From the NCBI GenBank assembly GCA_964036275.1, contig CAXIWQ010000388.1:1-64000 (forward strand): a DNA stretch of 64,000 nucleotides, in the 5' to 3' direction. Source of the DNA: Litoditis marina. Taxonomy: Eukaryota; Nematoda; Chromadorea; Rhabditida; Rhabditidae. The notes below the pieces were generated by a model that had not been told where the DNA came from, did no database searches, and worked only from the letters and a program-made list of their open reading frames with translations. The position numbers and the translations under genes were made by a program. Below, piece after piece: positions 1 to 12,249 of this stretch. The first letter of the stretch is position 1; each line of letters starts with the position of its first letter.

Positions 1-870
1 GCGCCACAGGATATAAAGTCGTATTAGGTTTTTGTAGCCATGAGCAACAGACTTGATAGCCGTATAAACTTTTTTCTGTAGCTGCAAGGCAAAGAGTCGA
101 TAACCGCGTTATATCGTATTTTGTGGCTGTGTGCCACAGAATAGATAGTTGTATTGGGTTTTTCTAGCTGGGAACAACATACTTGATAGCCATATAAACT
201 TTTTTCTGTAGCTGCACGGCAAAGAGTCAATAACCGCGTTAATTTGTCTTTTGGGGCTGTGCGCCACAGAATATAAAGTCGTATTAGGTTTTTGTAGCTG
301 GGAGCAACAGACTTGATAGCCGTATAAACTTTTTTTCTGTAGCTGCAAGGCAAAGAGGTAATAACCGCGTTAATTTGTCTTTTGTGGCTGTGCGCCACAG
401 AATATAAAGTCGTATTAGGTTTTTGTAGCTGGGAGCAACAGATTTGATAGCCGTATGAAATGTTCTCTGTAACTGCAAGGCAAAGAGTCAATAACCGCGT
501 TAATTTGTATTTTGTGGCTGTGCGCCACAGAATATAAAGTCGTATTATGTTTTTGTAGTTGGAAGCAACAGACTTGATAGCCGTATGATTTTTTTTTGTA
601 GCTGCAAGTCAAAATGTCAATAACCGCGTTAATTCGTCTTTGTGGCTGTGCGCCACAGAATAGATTGTCGTATTAGGTTTTTGTAGCTGGGAGCAACAGA
701 TTTGATAGCCGTATGAAATGTTCTCTGTAACTGCGAGGCAAAGAGTCAATAACCGCGTTAATTCGTCTTTTGTGGCTGTGCGCCACAGAATATATAGTCG
801 TATTAGGTTTTTGTAGCTGGGAGCAACAGACTTGATAGCCGTATGAACTTTTCTCGGTAGCTGCAAGCCA
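1..870. repeat. Block repeated at offset 1296-1297 bp (copy at about 1297-2167)
   Basis: Monomer variants from the window start to about 870 recur in the same order from about 1297 to 2167, ten monomers later. The window cuts the first copy, so the full unit may be longer. Confidence 0.75.
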
Positions 871-2850
871 ACAAGTCGATAACCGCGATAATTTGTATTT
901 TGTGGCTGTGCGCCACAGAATAGATGGTCGTATTAGGTTTTTGTAGCTGGGAGCAACAGATTTGATAGCCGTATGAACTTTTTTCTGTAGCTGCAAGGCA
1001 AAGAGGTAATAACCGCGTTAATTTGTCTTTTGTGGCTGTGCGCCACAGAATAGATTGTCGTATCAGGTTTTTGTAGCTGGGAGCAACAGACTTGATAGCC
1101 GTATAAACTTTTCTCTGTAGCTGCAAGCCAACAAGTCGATAACCGCGATATTTCGTGTTTTGTGGCTGTGCACCACAGAATAGATTGTCGTATTATGTTT
1201 CTGTAGTTGGAAGCAACAGACTTGATAGCCGTATGATTTTTTTTGTAGCTGCAAGTCAAAATGTCAATAACCGCGTTAATTCGTCTTTGTGGCTGTGCGC
1301 CACAGAATAGATTGTCGTATCAGGTTTTTGTAGCTGGGAGCAACAGACTTGATAGCCGTATGAACTTTTCTCTGTAGCTGCAAGCCAACAAGTCGATAAC
1401 CGCGATAATTTGTATTTTGTGGCTGTGCGCCACAGAATAGATTGTCGTATTAGGTTTTTCTAGCTGGGAGCAACATACTTGATAGCCATATAAACTTTTT
1501 TCTGTAGCTGCACGGCGAAGAGTCAATAACCGCGTTAATTTGTCTTTTGTGGCTGTGCGCCACAGAATATAAAGTCGTATTAGGTTTTTGTAGCTGGGAG
1601 CAACAGACTTGATAGCCGTATAAACTTTTTTTCTGTAGCTGCAAGGCAAAGAGGTAATAACCGCGTTAATTTGTCTTTTGTGGCTGTGCGCCACAGAATA
1701 TAAAGTCGTATTAGGTTTTTGTAGCTGGGAGCAACAGATTTGATAGCCGTATGAAATGTTCTCTGTAACTGCAAGGCAAAGAGTCAATAACCGCGTTCAT
1801 TTGTATTTTGTGGCTGTGCGCCACAGAATATAAAGTCGTATTATGTTTTTGTAGTTGGAAGCAACAGACTTGATAGCCGTATGATTTTTTTTTTGTAGCT
1901 GCAAGTCAAAATGTCAATAACCGCGTTAATTCGTCTTTGTGGCTGTGCGCCACAGAATATATTGTCGTATTAGGTTTTTGTAGCTGGGAGCAACAGATTT
2001 GATACCCGTATGAAATGTTCTCTGTAACTGCGAGGCAAAGAGTCAATAACCGCGTTAATTCGTCTTTTGTGGCTGTGCGCCACAGAATATATAGTCGTAT
2101 TAGGTTTTTGTAGCTGGGAGCAACAGACTTGATAGCCGTATGAACTTTTCTCTGTAGCTGCAAGCCAACAAGTCGATAACCGCGATAATTTGTATTTTGT
2201 GGCTGTGCGCCACAGAATAGATTGTCGTATTAGGTTTTTGTAGCTGGGAGCAACAGATTTGATAGCCGTATGAACTGTTCTCTGTAGCTGCAAGGCAAAG
2301 AGTCGATAACCGCGTCAATTCGTATTTTGTGGCTGTGGGCCACAGAATAGATAGTCGTATCAGGTTTTTGTAGCTGGGAGCAACATACTTGGTAGCCGTA
2401 TAACCTTTTTCCTGTAGCTGCACGGCAAAGAGTCAACAACCGCGTTAATTTGTCTTTTGTGGCTGTGCGCCACAGAATATAAAGTCGTATTAGGTTTTTG
2501 TAGCTGGGAGCAACAGACTTGATGGCCGTATGAACTTTTTTCTGTAGCTGCAAGGCAAAGAAGTAATAACCGCGTTAATTTGTCTTTTGTGGCTGTGCGC
2601 CACAGAATAGATTGTCGTATCAGGTTTTTGTAGCTGGGAGCAACAGACTTGATAGCCGTATGAACTTTTCTCTGTAGCTGCAAGCCAACAAGTCGATAAC
2701 CGCGATATTTCGTGTTTTGTGGCTGTGCGCCACAGAATAGATTGTCGTATTAGGTTTTTGTAGCTGGGAGCAACAGATTTGATAGCCGTATGAACTGTTC
2801 TCTGTAGCTGCAAGGCAAAGAGTCGATAACCGCGTTAATTCGTATTTTGT

Positions 2851-3006
2851 GGCTGTGCGCCACAGAATAGATAGTCGTATCAGGTTTTTGTAGCTGGGAG
2901 CAACATACTTGATAGCCGTATAACCTTTTTACAGACTTGATAGCCGTATGATTTTTTTTTGTAGCTGCAAGTCAAAATGTCAATAACCGCGTTAATTCGT
3001 CTTTGT
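2851..3006. repeat. Register-breaking 156-bp satellite monomer
   Basis: The distance between successive TGTGGC landmarks here is 156 bp instead of about 130. The T-tract near 2930 runs straight into ACAGACTTGATAGCC, repeating a segment already present about 26 bp upstream. This is an out-of-register junction between two different monomer variants. Confidence 0.85.
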
Positions 3007-3640
3007 GGCTGTGCGCCACAGAATAGATTGTCGTATTAGGTTTTTGTAGCTGGGAGCAACAGATTTGATAGCCGTATAAAATGTTATCTGTAACTGCGAG
3101 GCGAAGAGTCAATAACCGCGTTAATTCGTCTTTTGTGGCTGTGCGCCACAGAATATATAGTCGTATTAGGTTTTTGTAGCTGGGAGCAACAGACTTGATA
3201 GCCGTATGAACTGTTCTCTGTAGCTGCAAGGCAAAGAGTCGATAACCGCGTTAATTCGTATTTTGTGGCTGTGCGCCACAGAATAGATAGTCGTATTAGG
3301 TTTTTTTAGCTGGGAGCAACATACTTAATAGCCGTATAACCTTTTTCCTGTAGCTGCACGGCAAAGAGTCAATAACCGCGTTAATTTGTCTTTTGTGGGT
3401 GTGCGCCACAGAATATAAAATCGTATTAGGTTTTCGTAGCTGGGAGCAACAGACTTGATAGCCGTATGAATTTTTTTCTGTAGCTGCAAGGAAAAGAGGT
3501 AATAACCGCGTTAATTTGTCTGTTGTGGCTGTGCGCCACAGAATAGATTGTCGTATCAGGTTTTTGTAGCTGGGAGCAACAGACTTGATAGCCGTATGAA
3601 CTTTTCTCTGTAGCTGCAAGGTAAAAAGTCGATAACCGCG

Positions 3641-5000
3641 TTATATCGTATTTTGTGGCTGTGTGCCACAGAATAGATAGTTGTATTGGGTTTTTCTAGC
3701 TGGGAGCAACATACTTGATAGCCATATAAACTTTTTTCTGTAGCTGCAAGCCAAAGAGTCGATAACCGCGTAAATTCGTATTTTGTGGCTGTGCGCCACA
3801 GAATAGATTGTCGTATTAGGTTTTTGTAGCTGGGAGCAACAGATTTGATAGCCGTATGAAATGTTCTCTGTAACTGCAAGGCAAAGAGGTAATAACCGCG
3901 TTAATTTGTCTTTTGTGGCTGTGCGCCACAGAATATAAAGTCGTATTAGGTTTTTGTAGCCATGAGCAACAGACTTGATAGCCGTATGAATTTTTTTCTG
4001 TAGCTGCAAGGCAAAGAGTCGATAACCGCGTTAATTCGTATTTTGTGGCTGTGCGCCACAGAATAGATTGTCGTATTAGGTTTTTGTAGCTGGGAGCAAC
4101 AGATTTGATAGCCGTATGAACTTTTTTCTGTAGCTGCAAGGCAAAGAGGTAATAACCGCGTTAATTTGTCTTTTGTGGCTGTGCGCCACAGAATAGATTG
4201 TCGTATCAGGTTTTTGTAGCTGGGAGCAACAGACTTGATAGCCGTATGAACTTTTCTCTGTAGCTGCAAGCCAACAAGTCGATAACCGCGATATTTCGTG
4301 TTTTGTGGCTGTGCGCCACAGAATAGATTGTCGTATTATGTTTCTGTAGTTGGAAGCAACAGACTTGATAGCCGTATGATTTTTTTTGTAGCTGCAAGTC
4401 AAAATGTCAATAACCGCGTTAATTCGTCTTTGTGGCTGTGCGCCACAGAATAGATTGTCGTATTAGGTTTTTGTAGCTGGGAGCAACAGATTTGATAGCC
4501 GTATGAACTTTTTTCTGTAGCTGCAAGGCTAAGAGGTAATAACCGCGTTAATTTGTCTTTTGTGGCTGTGCGCCACAGAATAGATTGTCGTATCAGGTTT
4601 TTGTAGCTGGGAGCAACAGACTTGATAGCCGTATGAACTTTTCTCTGTAGCTGCAAGCCAACAAGTCGATAACCGCGATATTTCGTGTTTTGTGGCTGTG
4701 CGCCACAGAATAGATTGTCGTATTATGTTTCTGTAGTTGGAAGCAACAGACTTGATAGCCGTATGATTTTTTTTTGTAGCTGCAAGTCAAAATGTCAATA
4801 ACCGCGTTAATTCGTCTTTGTGGCTGTGCGCCACAGAATAGATTGTCGTATTAGGTTTTTGTAGCTGGGAGCAACAGATTTGATAGCCGTATGAAATGTT
4901 ATCTGTAACTGCGAGGCAAAGAGTCAATAACCGCGTTAATTCGTCTTTTGTGGCTGTGCGCCACAGAATAGATTGTCGTATTAGGTTTTTGTAGCTGGGA
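3641..5000. repeat. Block shared with about 14.45-15.8 kb (offset 10767-10768)
   Basis: Successive monomer variants across this interval reappear in the same order 10.77 kb downstream. After about 5.0 kb the correspondence resumes at offset 11029, so two extra monomers (about 261 bp) are present in the downstream copy. Confidence 0.75.
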
Positions 5001-6328
5001 GCAACAGATTTGATAGCCGTATGAATTTTTTTCTGTAGCTGCAAGGCAAAGAGGTAATAACCGCGTTAATTTGTCTGTTGTGGCTGTGCGCCACAGAATA
5101 GATTGTCGTATCAGGTTTTTGTAGCTGGGAGCAACAGACTTGATAGCCGTATGAACTTTTCTCTGTAGCTGCAAGGCAAAGAGTCGATAACCGCGTTATA
5201 TCGTATTTTGTGGCTGTGTGCCACAGAATAAATAGTTGTATTGGGTTTTTCTAGCTGGGAGCAACATACTTGATAGCCATATAAACTTTTTTCTGTAGCT
5301 GCAAGCCAAAGAGTCGATAACCGCGTAAATTCGTATTTGGTGGCTGTGCGCCACAGAATAGATTGTCGTATTAGGTTTTTGTAGCTGGGAGCAACAGATT
5401 TGATAGCCGTATGAAATGTTCTCTGTAACTGCAAGGCAAAGAGGTAATAACCGCGTTAATTTGTCTTTTGTGGCTGTGCGCCACAGAATATAAAGTCGTA
5501 TTAGGTTTTTGTAGCCATGAGCAACAGACTTGATAGCCGTATAAACTTTTTTCTGTAGCTGCACGGCAAAGAGTCAATCACCGCGTAAAATCTTTTGTGG
5601 CTGTGCGCCACAGAATATAAAGTCGTATTAGGTTTTTGTAGCTGGGAGCAACAGACTTGATAGCCGTATAAACTTTTTTCTGTAGCTGCAAAGCAAACAG
5701 TCGATAACCGCGTTAATTCGTATTTTGTGGCTGTGCGCCACAGAATAGATAGTCGTATTAGGTTTTTGTAGCTGGGAGCAACAGATTTGATAGCCGTATG
5801 AAATGTTCTCTGTAACTGCGAGGCAAAGAGTCAATAACCGCGTTAATTTGTCTTTTGTGGGTGTGCGCCACAGAATATAAAATCGTATTAGGTTTTCGTA
5901 GCTGGGAGCAACAGACTTGATAGCCGTATGAATTTTTTTCTGTAGCTGCAAGGCAAAGAGGTAATAACCGCGTTAATTTGTCTGTTGTGGCTGTGCGCCA
6001 CAGAATATATTGTCGTATCAGGTTTTTGTAGCTGGGAGCAACAGACTTGATAGCCGTATGAACTTTTCTCTGTAGCTGCAAGGCAAAGAGTCGATAACCG
6101 CGTTATATCGTATTTTGTGGCTGTGTGCCACAGAATAGATAGTTGTATTGGGTTTTTCTAGCCATGAGCAACAGACTTGATAGCCGTATAAACTTTTTTT
6201 CTGTAGCTGCACGGCAAAGAGTCAATAACCGCGTAAAATCTTTTGTGGCTGTGCGCCACAGAATAGATTGTCGTATTATGTTTCTGTAGTTGGAAGCAAC
6301 AGACTTGATAGCCGTATGATTTTTTTTT

Positions 6329-8876
6329 GTAGCTGCAAGTCAAAATGTCAATAACCGCGTTAATTCGTCTTTGTGGCTGTGCGCCACAGAATAGATTGTC
6401 GTATTAGGTTTTTGTAGCTGGGAGCAACAGATTTGATAGCCGTATGAAATGTTCTCTGTAACTGCGAGGCAAAGAGTCAATAACCGCGTTAATTCGTCTT
6501 TTGTGGCTGTGCGCCACAGAATATATAGTCGTATTAGGTTTTTTTTAGCTGGGAGCAACATACTCGATAGCCGTATAACCTTTTTCCTGTAGCTGCACGG
6601 CAAAGAGTCAATAACCGCGTTAATTTGTCTTTTGTGGCTGTGCGCCACAGAATATAAAGTCGTATTAGGTTTTTGTAGCTGGGAGCAACATACTTGATAG
6701 CCGTATAACCTTTTTCCTGTAGCTGCACGGCAAAGAGTCAATAACCGCGTTAATTTGTATTTTGTGGCTGTGCGCCACAGAATATAAAGTCGTACTATGT
6801 TTTTGTAGTTGGGAGCAACAGACTTGATAGCCGTATGATTTTTTTTTGTAGCTGCAAGTCAAAATGTCGATAACCGCGTTAATTCGTTTTTGTGGCTGTG
6901 CGCCACAGAATAGATTGTCGTATTAGGTTTTTGTAGCTGGGAGCAACCGACTTGATAGCCGTATTAACTTTTTTCTGTAGCTGCAAAACAAACAGTCGAT
7001 AACCGCGTTAATTCGTATTTTGTGGCTGTGCGCCACAGAATAGATAGTCGTATTAGGTTTTTGTAGCTGGGAGCAACATACTTGATAGCCGTATAAACTT
7101 TTTTCTGTAGCTGCACGGCAAAGAGTCAATAACCGCGTTAATTTGTCTTTTGTGACTGTGCGCCACAGAATATAAAGTCGTATTAGGTTTTTGTAGCTGG
7201 GAGCAACAGACTTGATAGCCGTATGAACTTTTTTCTGTAGCTGCAAGGCAAAGAGGTAATAACCGCGTTAATTTGTCTTTTGTGGCTGTGCGCCACAGAA
7301 TATAAAGTCGTATTAGGTTTTTGTAGCCATGAGCAACAGACTTGATAGCCGTATAAACTTTTTTCTGTAGCTGCAAGGCAAAGAGTCGATAACCGCGTTA
7401 ATTCGTATATTGTGGCTGTGTGCCACAGAATAGATAGTTGTATTGGGTTTTTCTAGCTGGGAGCAACATACTTGATAGCCGTATAAACTTTTTTCTGTAG
7501 CTGCAAGGCAAAGAGGTAATAACCGCGTTAATTTGTCTTTTGTGGCTGTGCGCCACAGGATATAAAGTCGTATTAGGTTTTTGTAGCCATGAGCAACAGA
7601 CTTGATAGCCGTATAAACTTTTTTCTGTAGCTGCAAGACAAAGAGTTGATAACCGCGTTATATCGTATTTTGTGGCTGTGTGCCACAGAATAGATAGTTG
7701 TATTGGGTTTTTCTAGCTGGGAACAACATACTTGATAGCCATATAAACTTTTTTCTGTAGCTGCACGGCAAAGAGTCAATAACCGCGTTAATTTGTTTTT
7801 TGTGGCTGTGCGCCACAGAATATAAAGTCGTATTAGGTTTTTGTAGCTGGGAGCAACAGACTTGATAGCCGTATAAACTTTTTTTCTGTAGCTGCAAGGC
7901 AAAGAGGTAATAACCGCGTTAATTTGTCTTTTGTGGCTGTGCGCCACAGAATATAAAGTCGTATTAGGTTTTTGTAGCTGGGAGCAACAGATTTGATAGC
8001 CGTATGAAATGTTCTCTGTAACTGCAAGGCAAAGAGTCAATAACCGCGTTAATTTGTATTTTGTGGCTGTGCGCCACATAATATAAAGTCGTATTATGTT
8101 TTTGTAGTTGGAAGCAACAGACTTGATAGCCGTATGATTTTTTTTTGTAGCTGCAAGTCAAAATGTCAATAACCGCGTTAATTCATCTTTGTGGCTGTGC
8201 GCCACAGAATAGATTGTCGTATTAGGTTTTTGTAGCTGGGAGCAATAGATTTGATAGCCGTATGAAATGTTCTCTGTAACTGCGAGGCAAAGAGTCAATA
8301 ACCGCGTTAATTCGTCTTTTGTGGCTGTGCGCCACAGAATATATAGTCGTATTAGGTTTTTGTAGCTGGGAGCAACAGACTTGATAGCCGTATGAACTTT
8401 TCTCGGTAGCTGCAAGCCAACAAGTCGATAACCGCGATAATTTGTATTTTGTGGCTGTGCGCCACAGAATAGATTGTCGTATTAGGTTTTTGTAGCTGGG
8501 AGCAACAGACTTGATAGCCGTATAAACTTTTTTTCTGTAGCTGCAAGGCAAAGAGGTAATAACCGCGTTAATTTGTCTTTTGTGGCTGTGCGCCACAGAA
8601 TATAAAGTCGTATTAGGTTTTTGTAGCTGGGAGCAACAGATTTGATAGCCGTATGAAATGTTCTCTGTAACTGCAAGGCAAAGAGTCAATAACCGCGTTA
8701 ATTTGTATTTTGTGGCTGTGCGCCACATAATATAAAGTCGTATTATGTTTTTGTAGTTGGAAGCAACAGACTTGATAGCCGTATGATTTTTTTTTGTAGC
8801 TGCAAGTCAAAATGTCAATAACCGCGTTAATTCGTCTTTGTGGCTGTGCGCCACAGAATAGATTGTCGTATTAGGT
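6329..8876. repeat. 2.5-kb block, copy 1 (offset 3373)
   Basis: Nearly identical to 9703-12249, with only a few single-base differences seen and one T-tract length change near 6541/9915. The 827 bp between the two copies (8877-9702) is related to the stretch near 5.0-5.6 kb (offset 4021). Confidence 0.85.
7815..8876. repeat. Internal 649-bp (five-monomer) repeat
   Basis: A segment of about 415 bp at 7815-8227 recurs at 8464-8876 with offset 649 and is followed by different monomers. It is present in both copies of the surrounding 2.5-kb block, so it predates that duplication. Confidence 0.75.
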
Positions 8877-9702
8877 TTTTTTTAGCTGGGAGCAACATAC
8901 TTAATAGCCGTATAACCTTTTTCCTGTAGCTGCACGGCAAAGAGTCAATAACCGCGTTAATTTGTCTTTTGTGGGTGTGCGCCACAGAATATAAAATCGT
9001 ATTAGGTTTTCGTAGCTGGGAGCAACAGACTTGATAGCCGTATGAATTTTTTTCTGTAGCTGCAAGGCAAAGAGGTAATAACCGCGTTAATTTGTCTGTT
9101 GTGGCTGTGCGCCACAGAATAGATTGTCGTATCAGGTTTTTGTAGCTGGGAGCAACAGACTTGATAGCCGTATGAACTTTTCTCTGTAGCTGCAAGGCAA
9201 AGAGTCGATAACCGCGTTATATCGTATTTTGTGGCTGTGTGCCACAGAATAAATAGTTGTATTGGGTTTTTCTAGCTGGGAGCAACATACTTGATAGCCA
9301 TATAAACTTTTTTCTGTAGCTGCAAGCCAAAGAGTCGATAACCGCGTAAATTCGTATTTGGTGGCTGTGCGCCACAGAATAGATTGTCGTATTAGGTTTT
9401 TGTAGCTGGGAGCAACAGATTTGATAGCCGTATGAAATGTTCTCTGTAACTGCAAGGCAAAGAGGTAATAACCGCGTTAATTTGTCTTTTGTGGCTGTGC
9501 GCCACAGAATATAAAGTCGTATTAGGTTTTTGTAGCCATGAGCAACAGACTTGATAGCCGTATAAACTTTTTTCTGTAGCTGCACGGCAAAGAGTCAATA
9601 ACCGCGTAAAATCTTTTGTGGCTGTGCGCCACAGAATATAAAATCGTATTAGGTTTTTGTAGCTGGGAGCAACAGACTTGATAGCCGTATAAACTTTTTT
9701 CT

Positions 9703-12249
9703 GTAGCTGCAAGTCAAAATGTCAATAACCGCGTTAATTCGTCTTTGTGGCTGTGCGCCACAGAATAGATTGTCGTATTAGGTTTTTGTAGCTGGGAGCA
9801 ACAGATTTGATAGCCGTATGAAATGTTCTCTGTAACTGCGAGGCAAAGAGTCAATAACCGCGTTAATTCGTCTTTTGTGGCTGTGCGCCACAGAATATAT
9901 AGTCGTATTAGGTTTTTTTAGCTGGGAGCAACATACTCGATAGCCGTATAACCTTTTTCCTGTAGCTGCACGGCAAAGAGTCAATAACCGCGTTAATTTG
10001 TCTTTTGTGGCTGTGCGCCACAGAATATAAAGTCGTATTAGGTTTTTGTAGCTGGGAGCAACATACTTGATAGCCGTATAACCTTTTTCCTGTAGCTGCA
10101 CGGCAAAGAGTCAATAACCGCGTTAATTTGTATTTTGTGGCTGTGCGCCACAGAATATAAAGTCGAACTATGTTTTTGTAGTTGGGAGCAACAGACTTGA
10201 TAGCCGTATGATTTTTTTTTGTAGCTGCAAGTCAAAATGTCGATAACCGCGTTAATTCGTTTTTGTGGCTGTGCGCCACAGAATAGATTGTCGTATTAGG
10301 TTTTTGTAGCTGGGAGCAACCGACTTGATAGCCGTATTAACTTTTTTCTGTAGCTGCAAAACAAACAGTCGATAACCGCGTTAATTCGTATTTTGTGGCT
10401 GTGCGCCACAGAATAGATAGTCGTATTAGGTTTTTGTAGCTGGGAGCAACATACTTGATAGCCGTATAAACTTTTTTCTGTAGCTGCACGGCAAAGAGTC
10501 AATAACCGCGTTAATTTGTCTTCTGTGACTGTGCGCCACAGAATATAAAGTCGTATTAGGTTTTTGTAGCTGGGAGCAACAGACTTGATAGCCGTATGAA
10601 CTTTTTTCTGTAGCTGCAAGGCAAAGAGGTAATAACCGCGTTAATTTGTCTTTTGTGGCTGTGCGCCACAGAATATAAAGTCGTATTAGGTTTTTGTAGC
10701 CATGAGCAACAGACTTGATAGCCGTATAAACTTTTTTCTGTAGCTGCAAGGCAAAGAGTCGATAACCGCGTTAATTCGTATATTGTGGCTGTGTGCCACA
10801 GAATAGATAGTTGTATTGGGTTTTTCTAGCTGGGAGCAACATACTTGATAGCCGTATAAACTTTTTTCTGTAGCTGCAAGGCAAAGAGGTAATAACCGCG
10901 TTAATTTGTCTTTTGTGGCTGTGCGCCACAGGATATAAAGTCGTATTAGGTTTTTGTAGCCATGAGCAACAGACTTGATAGCCGTATAAACTTTTTTCTG
11001 TAGCTGCAAGACAAAGAGTTGATAACCGCGTTATATCGTATTTTGTGGCTGTGTGCCACAGAATAGATAGTTGTATTGGGTTTTTCTAGCTGGGAACAAC
11101 ATACTTGATAGCCATATAAACTTTTTTCTGTAGCTGCACGGCAAAGAGTCAATAACCGCGTTAATTTGTTTTTTGTGGCTGTGCGCCACAGAATATAAAG
11201 TCGTATTAGGTTTTTGTAGCTGGGAGCAACAGACTTGATAGCCGTATAAACTTTTTTTCTGTAGCTGCAAGGCAAAGAGGTAATAACCGCGTTAATTTGT
11301 CTTTTGTGGCTGTGCGCCACAGAATATAAAGTCGTATTAGGTTTTTGTAGCTGGGAGCAACAGATTTGATAGCCGTATGAAATGTTCTCTGTAACTGCAA
11401 GGCAAAGAGTCAATAACCGCGTTAATTTGTATTTTGTGGCTGTGCGCCACATAATATAAAGTCGTATTATGTTTTTGTAGTTGGAAGCAACAGACTTGAT
11501 AGCCGTATGATTTTTTTTTGTAGCTGCAAGTCAAAATGTCAATAACCGCGTTAATTCGTCTTTGTGGCTGTGCGCCACAGAATAGATTGTCGTATTAGGT
11601 TTTTGTAGCTGGGAGCAATAGATTTGATAGCCGTATGAAATGTTCTCTGTAACTGCGAGGCAAAGAGTCAATAACCGCGTTAATTCGTCTTTTGTGGCTG
11701 TGCGCCACAGAATATATAGTCGTATTAGGTTTTTGTAGCTGGGAGCAACAGACTTGATAGCCGTATGAACTTTTCTCGGTAGCTGCAAGCCAACAAGTCG
11801 ATAACCGCGATAATTTGTATTTTGTGGCTGTGCGCCACAGAATAGATTGTCGTATTAGGTTTTTGTAGCTGGGAGCAACAGACTTGATAGCCGTATAAAC
11901 TTTTTTTCTGTAGCTGCAAGGCAAAGAGGTAATAACCGCGTTAATTTGTCTTTTGTGGCTGTGCGCCACAGAATATAAAGTCGTATTAGGTTTTTGTAGC
12001 TGGGAGCAACAGATTTGATAGCCGTATGAAATGTTCTCTGTAACTGCAAGGCAAAGAGTCAATAACCGCGTTAATTTGTATTTTGTGGCTGTGCGCCACA
12101 TAATATAAAGTCGTATTATGTTTTTGTAGTTGGAAGCAACAGACTTGATAGCCGTATGATTTTTTTTTGTAGCTGCAAGTCAAAATGTCAATAACCGCGT
12201 TAATTCGTCTTTGTGGCTGTGCGCCACAGAATAGATTGTCGTATTAGGT
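9703..12249. repeat. 2.5-kb block, copy 2 (offset 3373)
   Basis: Second copy of the block at 6329-8876. It carries the same internal five-monomer repeat, with a segment at about 11.19-11.60 kb recurring 649 bp later. Confidence 0.85.

Noticed and set aside
513..529. CENP-B-box identity of the satellite dyad
   Set aside because: The dyad and its surroundings do not match the CENP-B core spacing and CG positions I know, so no centromere protein site is claimed.
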